8,255 nt of DNA from DAOPXV01 sp035352535 (GTDB lineage Bacteria; Muiribacteriota; UBA9980). Both the position numbers and the translations under genes were made by a program. This document shows, piece after piece, positions 1-5,104 of the stretch. The notes under the pieces were generated by a model. The model was not told the DNA's origin. It was given only the letters and a program-made list of their open reading frames with translations, and made no database searches. How positions within the stretch are numbered: position 1 is the stretch's first letter; every line of letters begins with the position of its first letter. The DNA is taken from assembly GCA_964545075.1 (NCBI GenBank), contig CAZJFS010000190.1, positions 1 to 8,255 on the forward strand, in the 5' to 3' direction.

Positions 1-524
1 AGCTTGGTATAGGGATCGGCCATATATTTCAACGCTGAAATCAAAGATGTAAAAAAACCGCCCACTATAACGCCGCTGAGGACCATGGTTATTTTCGAAC
101 CGCCGGATCCGCCTTTACCCAGAAGGCACGTCATGGTAACGGCGATAACGCCGCCCGTAAAAACCATAAGCTGCAACATAAGGCTGTTCATCCCTAAAAG
201 TATCGCAACCGCCGCGCCGAATCCCGCCCCCGAGGAAATGCCAAGTATGAACGGCGAAACGAGAGGATTTTGAAACATCGACTGCAATATCGCCGAGGAC
301 ATTGAAAGGCCGGCTCCGACGGCCATGGCGCCGACAACTCTGGGAAATCTTATATTCCAGATTATGGTTTCCATCTGATCGGCCCAATCGCGCCTAACGT
401 CAATGAATTTTGAAGCGATTATTTTAAGCGCAGTAAGCGGCGCTATATAATATTTCCCGATCGATATCGAAATTACGCAAAGCGCTATAAGCATTATTAA
501 TAAAACTAAAACAATATTTCTCAT
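1..524 (-). CDS. FecCD-type ABC transporter permease (N-terminal part, cut by window edge)
   Basis: This is the membrane subunit of a BtuCD/FecCD-type ABC importer, and only the first 174 codons are present. The protein starts MRNIVLVLLIMLIALCVISI, a first membrane segment. The family hallmark follows at about residues 59-98: the IRFPRVVGA stretch, then a segment reading SAILQSMFQNPLVSPFILGI followed by SSGAGFGAA. FecCD permeases share the pattern RLPR...GAxLAxSGxxxQxxxxNPLAxPxxLGxxxGA. More hydrophobic segments follow at about residues 100-135 and 145-165. A full member is about 320-350 residues, so roughly half lies beyond position 1. The ATG overlaps the ATPase stop codon in an ATGA, with only a weak GGTGA 7 nt upstream, so translation is probably coupled to the ATPase. 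The substrate class (siderophore, heme, cobalamin, molybdate) cannot be read from this fragment. Confidence 0.93.
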   Translation of the reverse strand, partial: MRNIVLVLLIMLIALCVISISIGKYYIAPLTALKIIASKFIDVRRDWADQMETIIWNIRFPRVVGAMAVGAGLSMSSAILQSMFQNPLVSPFILGISSGAGFGAAVAILLGMNSLMLQLMVFTGGVIAVTMTCLLGKGGSGGSKITMVLSGVIVGGFFTSLISALKYMADPYTK

Positions 525-1303
525 TTGTTTTTCACCGGCACTACGATTTTCTGGCCTTCAAACTCGACGATCTTCGCCTCGACGCCATAAACCGACAATA
601 TATTTTCGGGCGTTATGGTCTCAACCGGCCTTCCAGAAGCTACGTTCCGGCCGTCCTTTAAAAACATCACCCTGTCCGAATAAGACATAGCATGGCCTGG
701 ATCGTGAACGACCATTACGACGGCGACCTTTTTTTCGGTCGAAAGTTTTCTGATTAATTCCAATATGTCGAGCTGATTTTTAAGGTCGAGATGGGCGACC
801 GGCTCGTCGAGAAATATTATTTGCGTTGCCTGGACCAGCGCCCTCGCTATTAAAACCAGCCGCAGTTCGCCGCCGCTTATCCTGGTGTAATGAACGTCCT
901 TAAGATGAGCTATTTTTAATTCATTGAGCGCGACTAATACTTCGGAACGCTCTTTTGGCGATGGAACCGTGAAATTCGACATATGAGGGTTTTTGCCCAT
1001 CAGAACGATTTCTTCGACGGTATAATTGAAAACGGGTTTATGCATCTGCGGCACGAATGAAACCATGCGGCAAAATTCGCCGCGCTTATATTCTCCGACT
1101 GGTTTTCCGTTTAATAATATACCGCCGGCGGACGGTTTAATGAAGTTTAAAAGACAGTTTAAAAGGGTCGTCTTGCCGGCGCCGTTAGGGCCTATGATCG
1201 AAAGGACTTCGGCCGTCCTGACCTCCAGGCTTATGTTTTTTAAAACCGGCCTGTTTTTATATGAAAACGAGAGGCCTTCAGCCTCCATAACCTTCTTTTT
1301 CAA
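521..1303 (-). CDS. ABC transporter ATP-binding protein, FecE/BtuD-like
   Basis: This is the cytoplasmic ATPase that powers the FecCD-type importer. All nucleotide-binding motifs are intact in the 260-residue protein: Walker A GPNGAGKT (38-45), Q-loop Q86 in VPQ, signature ISGGE (142-146), Walker B IIFLDE (162-167), D-loop HLDL (171-174) and switch His200 in VVHD. Length is normal for the family. The longest reading uses a TTG start at 1303, preceded by AAGGG at 9 nt. The in-frame ATG at 1288 gives 255 residues and a family-like start (MEAEGLSFSY), but its purine-rich AAGAAGG is only 2 nt away, too close for a good ribosome site. I therefore favour TTG with moderate confidence. The gene starts 27 nt after the substrate-binding protein stop and overlaps the permease by 4 nt. 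The order binding protein, ATPase, permease differs from the commoner order with the permease before the ATPase. Confidence 0.95.
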   Translation of the reverse strand: MKKKVMEAEGLSFSYKNRPVLKNISLEVRTAEVLSIIGPNGAGKTTLLNCLLNFIKPSAGGILLNGKPVGEYKRGEFCRMVSFVPQMHKPVFNYTVEEIVLMGKNPHMSNFTVPSPKERSEVLVALNELKIAHLKDVHYTRISGGELRLVLIARALVQATQIIFLDEPVAHLDLKNQLDILELIRKLSTEKKVAVVMVVHDPGHAMSYSDRVMFLKDGRNVASGRPVETITPENILSVYGVEAKIVEFEGQKIVVPVKNK

Positions 1304-1330
1304 TTGCGCACGCCCTTATTTTCAGCTCGT

Positions 1331-2305
1331 TTATCGATTGATCATTTTTTCTATTTTTGAATCGTCGACTTTAGTATTATAAAATATTTTATAAAAGTCC
1401 TTTATCTTCCGGTTCAGATCGAGCTTTATTTCCGGATGAAGTTTATTTGAAAGCCAGATAATACCGAGCAGCGATTCAGGCACGGGCATATCCCATGAAG
1501 TAATGTAGCGCGGCATAACGAATATCTTTTTATTTTTCACGGCGGCGAGATCTTTTAATTTATCGTTTTGCATTATCATATCCGGCGTTTCGGAACAGTA
1601 CGAAGCCGTTATTATTATTTCCGGGTCCCATTTTATCAATTCCTCCAGCGATATCTGTATCTTCGAGCCCGGCGCATTCGCGGTTACGCTGGCGCCGCCG
1701 GCAGTTTCGATAAGAAAATTCTGATACATGCCTTTTCCGACGGAACTGTAAACATTTGAGTTAGCGAAATATACTCTGGGTTTTGGTCCGTTATTCGCGT
1801 TTTTTCCAATATCTTTCCCGGTCGTTTCCATTGCTTTTTTAAAATATTCATTCAATTCTTCAGCGCGCTTTTCCATTTTCAGGCTCCGACCCATGGCCGC
1901 GACGCCTTTGAAAATATCGTCGAGCTTTTCAAAATCGAAGCTGACTATTTCGACGCCGCTTTTTTTCAAGTCCGAAAGATTATGTTCCGTGCCGGTTTTC
2001 AAAAATATTATCCTTGGATTCAAAAGCATGATCGATTCGACGTTGTCCGTTTTTTTCCGCATTATATTGTCTTTAAGCTCGGGAAATATCTCGGACATGT
2101 AATTGCTCTTGCCGACCTCGCCTATAAGAATATCCTTCGCGCCTTCAACGCATTTAAGCGCGAGAAGCCACTGGCTGACCATCGGGTCCATCGCGATTAT
2201 TTTCGAAGGCCCGGCCGCGGCCGGAGCCTGGCTGAAAAAAAACATTGCGATAAAAAACGACATTACCAATATAAAATTTGAATATCCAGTCTTAAATTTC
2301 AGCAT
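1331..2305 (-). CDS. Periplasmic substrate-binding protein of an FecB/BtuF/TroA-like ABC importer
   Basis: This is the extracytoplasmic receptor that would capture the ligand for the permease and ATPase encoded downstream. The 324-residue product has a Sec signal peptide: a lysine near the start, a hydrophobic core at about 11-25, then an APAAAG signal peptidase I-type site. No lipobox cysteine is present, so a soluble periplasmic protein is expected. The body fits the helical-backbone receptor fold: a first lobe containing VESIMLLNPRIIFLKTG, a long linking helix, then SLEELIKWDPEIIITASY and a C-terminal SWDMPVPESLLGIIWLSNKL, a pattern typical of FecB-like receptors. The ATG at 2305 shares its A with the TGA of the upstream gene. 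A TTG at 2308 is a possible alternative. The Shine-Dalgarno lies inside the last codons of the upstream gene. The ligand is unknown. Confidence 0.92.
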   Translation of the reverse strand: MLKFKTGYSNFILVMSFFIAMFFFSQAPAAAGPSKIIAMDPMVSQWLLALKCVEGAKDILIGEVGKSNYMSEIFPELKDNIMRKKTDNVESIMLLNPRIIFLKTGTEHNLSDLKKSGVEIVSFDFEKLDDIFKGVAAMGRSLKMEKRAEELNEYFKKAMETTGKDIGKNANNGPKPRVYFANSNVYSSVGKGMYQNFLIETAGGASVTANAPGSKIQISLEELIKWDPEIIITASYCSETPDMIMQNDKLKDLAAVKNKKIFVMPRYITSWDMPVPESLLGIIWLSNKLHPEIKLDLNRKIKDFYKIFYNTKVDDSKIEKMINR

Positions 2306-2913
2306 CAATCAAAACTCCTCCTTTCCAGGCAGGGCCTGCAATAAATTTCGCCTTTTTCGACAACGTGCTTGCCGTCAAATATATTTTCACCGCAAACCGA
2401 GCACGGTTCTATTATTTTAGGTTTCCCCGGAAGTTCGTACTCCGAAAAACATACGCTTGCTTCTTTTATGATAAACTGTTCCCTGACCGGAACATTGAAG
2501 ATCATCTCGCCCATTTTTTCCTTATCGTGTTCGTCGATATTCTGATTTTCCATAGCTTTTTTAGTTTTATTCATTGATTTTGGACACGATACTATTCTAA
2601 CGGCTTCACCAGTCGCGAGCGAACAAAACGTCGCGCCGAATTTACCGTAATCTTTGATTTTCAAGGTTTTGCGGCCGAACCTGCAGCCCGTGACGGACAT
2701 TATGGCGTCGGTAAGACAGCGATCTATTTCAGTTATTACAATAAGATCGCGGGCCGGAAATTTTTTGTAATTCATTATTTTTTTTGCGACAAGGGCAAGC
2801 TTTACGCCGGTATATATGCCGCCGCAAACATGGCCGTGAAATTTTTTCGCCTTTTTAACCTCTTTTAAAAATTCATCATATGATAGTTCTATTTTTTCCG
2901 AAATATTTATCAT
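2305..2913 (-). CDS. FmdE-family protein with C-terminal zinc ribbon
   Basis: This 202-residue protein belongs to the FmdE family, named for a subunit encoded with molybdenum formylmethanofuran dehydrogenase. No formylmethanofuran dehydrogenase genes are seen here. Residues 8-110 form the FmdE domain, with the conserved KFHGHVCGG (24-32) followed by IYTGVKLALVA, then EIDRCLTDAIMSVTGCRFG (62-80) and DYGKFGATF (88-96). His26, His28, Cys30, Cys66, Asp69 and Cys77 are plausible metal or ligand-binding residues. A second module at 171-195 is a zinc ribbon, CxxC-(17)-CxxC (Cys171, Cys174, Cys192, Cys195). There is no signal peptide, so it is cytoplasmic. The start at 2913 is chosen for its AAAAGGAG 7 nt upstream; the longer reading to 3021 would run through the promoter. 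It is the first gene of the transporter operon, and FmdE proteins are often thought to act in molybdenum or tungsten handling. That role is inferred here. Confidence 0.92.
   Translation of the reverse strand: MINISEKIELSYDEFLKEVKKAKKFHGHVCGGIYTGVKLALVAKKIMNYKKFPARDLIVITEIDRCLTDAIMSVTGCRFGRKTLKIKDYGKFGATFCSLATGEAVRIVSCPKSMNKTKKAMENQNIDEHDKEKMGEMIFNVPVREQFIIKEASVCFSEYELPGKPKIIEPCSVCGENIFDGKHVVEKGEIYCRPCLERRSFD
2315..2324 (-). promoter_or_regulatory. Ribosome binding site of the substrate-binding protein, embedded in fmdE codons
   Basis: The minus strand reads AAAGGAGGAG here, one of the strongest ribosome sites in the window. It lies 8-11 nt before the TTG at 2308 or the ATG at 2305. It is also the coding sequence for the Glu-Arg-Arg-Ser near the FmdE C-terminus, through two AGG codons. 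The site and the TGATG stop/start overlap together favour tight translation of the receptor immediately after FmdE. Confidence 0.75.
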
Positions 2914-2920
2914 CGTACGT

Positions 2921-2928
2921 CTCCTTTT
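2921..2928 (-). promoter_or_regulatory. Ribosome binding site deciding the fmdE start
   Basis: The minus strand reads AAAAGGAG, ending 7 nt before the ATG at 2913. This site selects the 202-residue product over the 238-residue reading that would begin with GTG at 3021, upstream of the -10 box. Confidence 0.8.
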
Positions 2929-2989
2929 CGATAATAGCTGCGCCGTTTTTTTAAAAAGTCCGGGCCAAATCAAACTATTAACTACTAAA

Positions 2990-3018
2990 ATCATATCATG
3001 AATAAAACGGTTTGTCAA
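2990..3018 (-). promoter_or_regulatory. Sigma70-type promoter of the FmdE-ABC transporter operon
   Basis: On the minus strand TTGACA (3013-3018) is followed after exactly 17 bp by TATGAT (2990-2995), one mismatch from the full consensus. Transcription would start near 2983 and give a leader of about 70 nt before the fmdE ATG. That leader shows no terminator hairpin and is short for a large riboswitch. A near-consensus promoter driving an uptake operon suggests control by a repressor rather than an activator (inference). Confidence 0.8.
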
Positions 3019-3034
3019 CACGAATAGTAGTGTT
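3017..3034. promoter_or_regulatory. Dyad overlapping the -35 box, possible operator
   Basis: AACAC at 3017-3021 and GTGTT at 3030-3034 form perfect 5-bp inverted arms around an 8-bp centre, with centre-to-centre arm spacing of 13 bp. The dyad overlaps the last two bases of the operon's -35 hexamer, where a bound dimeric repressor would block RNA polymerase. The arms are short and could arise by chance in AT-rich DNA. I do not recognise a Fur or ModE consensus. Confidence 0.3.
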
Positions 3035-3246
3035 ATTTTAATTTTTTTATCAATATCCCCTTTGTTTTAAAAGTTTTTTATCAAAACAAAAATATAATTT
3101 ATGTAAAATAATATCCATAACAACCTGACGCTATAGCAAACGCATATTTTAATTTTACAATACTTTCACGAACTTTTTCTTATCCGGGCGTTCATGCATA
3201 TTAATGTTTTATTTTAATAAAAAGCGAAAACATTCCAAGGATTTCC
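3035..3246. other. AT-rich divergent intergenic region without a recognisable gene
   Basis: This stretch separates the promoter of the transporter operon from that of the carboxypeptidase. It is strongly AT-rich with many A and T tracts, and I see no open frame with a ribosome site. It holds two AT-rich dyads: TTTGTTTT (3061-3068) with AAAACAAA (3083-3090), and TTTTATT (3207-3213) with AATAAAA (3216-3222). Such dyads are common by chance in DNA of this composition. The second lies about 25 bp upstream of the next -35 box and could act as an UP-like element or a protein site. Confidence 0.5.
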
Positions 3247-3275
3247 TTGACAAAATCATTATTATTATTTAAAAT
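3247..3275 (+). promoter_or_regulatory. Sigma70-type promoter of the M14 carboxypeptidase gene
   Basis: TTGACA (3247-3252) is followed after 17 bp by TAAAAT (3270-3275), one mismatch from the -10 consensus. Transcription would begin near 3282, leaving an untranslated leader of about 130 nt before the ATG at 3412. That is long enough to hold regulatory structure, and it contains the GATTCT repeat cluster. Confidence 0.7.
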
Positions 3276-3313
3276 TAACGTATCTTTATATAATTAAATA
3301 TTAAAACCTTAAC

Positions 3314-3349
3314 TTAGATTCTTTAGATTCTACTGTAACTTGATTCTAC
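3314..3349 (+). repeat. Short GATTCT repeat cluster in the carboxypeptidase leader
   Basis: TTAGATTCT occurs twice in perfect tandem (3314-3322 and 3323-3331). A third related unit, TTGATTCTAC, lies at 3340-3349; GATTCTAC is shared exactly by the second and third units (3326-3333 and 3342-3349). The cluster is in the predicted 5' untranslated leader, about 60-100 nt before the start codon. It could be an RNA- or DNA-binding site, or slippage-derived sequence. Confidence 0.55.
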
Positions 3350-3411
3350 CGTTATTCCACTTGCAGGCATTGATATTTTTTTGAAATTTTTCAGAAAGAA
3401 GAGGAAATCCA

Positions 3412-4944
3412 ATGAAAAAACTCGGACTTTTATCTTTAGGGGCGGCCATTTTATTATCTCTCGGTTCTTTTAACCAATCGTTCGCGGCGAACAACCAATC
3501 CATCGAACAGTTAAGAGCGGAAACGGAAAACCCCATGATAGTTAAAATCGCTACCGACGGCAGATCGCAGGTAGCGGCTATCGCAAATATGGGTTTCGAT
3601 ATAGCCGAAGTTAAAAATGGCGCGGTCACAATCGTCGCAACAAAAACCAACCTGAAAAAACTCGATAAGCGCGCCTATAAATATACCATAATCAATCCGG
3701 ACGCCAATTCTCTTCTCACGCGTTTCCGCGCCGGAACCACGCTTGGAAAATATCACACATACGAGCAGGTCCAGCAGATATTGAAAGACGCCGAAGCGAA
3801 TAATCCTAACATCTGCAAGGTAAGCGTAATCGGAAAAAGCTTCGAAGGCCGCGATATATACGCCATCAACATAACCGGAAACATCAACGCGAAAGCTAAA
3901 AAACCGGCCGGCCTTATAATGGGCCTCCACCATTCGCGCGAATGGATATCGGTTGAAGTGCCGCTTGCACTTATAAAAGAGCTCACGGAAAAATACGCCA
4001 AGGACGACAACATAAAAAAACTCGTCGACGGCCGCGATATATGGATAGTTCCGGTCGTCAATCCCGACGGTTTAGTTTATTCTCAGACAAAATCAAAGAT
4101 GTGGCGTAAAAACCGCCGCTTGAATTCCGATAAATCATACGGCGTCGATCCCAACCGAAACTACGGTTACGAGTGGGGCGATGTCGGCTCCTCAAACTAT
4201 ATGGGCGACGATACTTACCACGGAACGAAAGCCTTTTCAGAACCATGCACGCAGGCGATCAAAAAACTCGCCGAAGAGCACAACTTCGTCGGCGATATCA
4301 CCTTTCACAGTTATTCGGAATTGATCCTTTATCCTTTCAGCTACGCTTACGAAGCGGTCGCGAAAGACGAAAAAATACTCGCCCAGATAGCCGGCGAAAT
4401 GGCTAAATTAAACGGTTACACGCCGCAGAAAAGCTCCGACCTTTACCCGTCGATGGGCGACACCGACGATTTCATGTACGGCGCCTGCGGCTCGCTTTCC
4501 TTCACGATCGAACTGGCCTCGACATTCGTTCCCGCCGATTCCGCGGTACCGAAAATATGCGACGACAACGTAAAAGCATGCCTCTGCCTTCTCGATAAGA
4601 TCGGAACCATGCACGCTTCGACGCACCCTGATTTCGCTTCCAAGACCGTCGTCGCGACCGCCCGCTATCTCTATGCGGCGGCCGTTTCAAACCAGAGAGA
4701 CGTTAACGCCAAAAACGCCCTCGTGAACCTTTTAAATCCCGTTAACGACAATAACTCAGCAAATCTCGAAGAATTCATAAGCGAAATCGCAAAATCAGAT
4801 TTGAAATCAAAACAGCTCCTTCTTCCGGTCATAAAAGAAGTCAAAAGCATGTATATGACCGAAGTGCTCAACAGGACGGGAAACACGCATCAGACGCTTC
4901 GCAAACTTGAAAAATTACAGGCTGAAATCAACAATATCGAATAA
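3412..4944 (+). CDS. Secreted M14-family zinc carboxypeptidase, carboxypeptidase T/A-like
   Basis: The 510-residue product is predicted to remove C-terminal amino acids from peptides outside the cytoplasm. Residues 1-25 are a Sec signal peptide ending near SFAA. Residues 40-100 resemble the propeptide-like domain common in this family. The catalytic domain spans about 113-400. Zinc ligands are His174 and Glu177 (HSRE) and His299 (HSYS). Substrate-carboxylate residues are Arg235 and the pair Asn248-Arg249 in DPNRN. Tyr345 and the general base Glu367 in FTIEL complete the site. By eye, Asp352 aligns with position 255 of pancreatic carboxypeptidases, where Asp favours C-terminal Lys or Arg. Residues 405-510 are an extra, mostly helical region of unknown role. 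The ATG follows AGAGG at 7 nt. The gene has its own promoter and terminator, so it is probably monocistronic. Confidence 0.95.
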   Translation: MKKLGLLSLGAAILLSLGSFNQSFAANNQSIEQLRAETENPMIVKIATDGRSQVAAIANMGFDIAEVKNGAVTIVATKTNLKKLDKRAYKYTIINPDANSLLTRFRAGTTLGKYHTYEQVQQILKDAEANNPNICKVSVIGKSFEGRDIYAINITGNINAKAKKPAGLIMGLHHSREWISVEVPLALIKELTEKYAKDDNIKKLVDGRDIWIVPVVNPDGLVYSQTKSKMWRKNRRLNSDKSYGVDPNRNYGYEWGDVGSSNYMGDDTYHGTKAFSEPCTQAIKKLAEEHNFVGDITFHSYSELILYPFSYAYEAVAKDEKILAQIAGEMAKLNGYTPQKSSDLYPSMGDTDDFMYGACGSLSFTIELASTFVPADSAVPKICDDNVKACLCLLDKIGTMHASTHPDFASKTVVATARYLYAAAVSNQRDVNAKNALVNLLNPVNDNNSANLEEFISEIAKSDLKSKQLLLPVIKEVKSMYMTEVLNRTGNTHQTLRKLEKLQAEINNIE

Positions 4945-4982
4945 CAAAGCTGAATTAAATAAAAACATATCCGTTAAAATCA

Positions 4983-5026
4983 CAATAACCTCGCTTTTTA
5001 CGGCGAGGTTATTGTTTTATTTTTTT
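4983..5026 (+). terminator. Strong intrinsic terminator after the carboxypeptidase gene
   Basis: A perfect 12-bp stem (4983-4994 paired with 5003-5014) closes an 8-nt loop and is followed by TTTTATTTTTTT (5015-5026). It lies 38 nt after the carboxypeptidase stop codon. The minus-strand gene converges on it and ends at 5105. Read in that direction the same hairpin is followed only by a short mixed T run (TGATTTTAA), so it may terminate that transcript weakly as well. Confidence 0.93.
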
Positions 5027-5104
5027 AATCCAATTCAAGATTCGGAAGCGCGCCATCCCAAAAGCCATGCAAAACCAGAACGATTGCAAAATCGCCAGCG
5101 GGAC

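Noticed and set aside
115..387. Minus-strand 90-codon frame inside the permease region
   Set aside because: It overlaps the permease in another frame. The permease frame gives the conserved FecCD sequence and this one gives arginine- and glycine-rich nonsense.
2914..2983. Molybdenum-cofactor riboswitch in the fmdE leader
   Set aside because: The predicted leader is only about 70 nt, shorter than that riboswitch class, and I see no matching paired elements or attenuator.
2914..3021. Upstream extension of FmdE to a GTG at 3021
   Set aside because: The extension covers the -10 box, the spacer and the -35 box. The ATG at 2913 has a strong ribosome site and begins where the family domain begins.
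3017..3034. ModE or Fur box
   Set aside because: The dyad AACAC-N8-GTGTT does not match the consensus I know for either regulator, so only an unnamed possible operator is reported.
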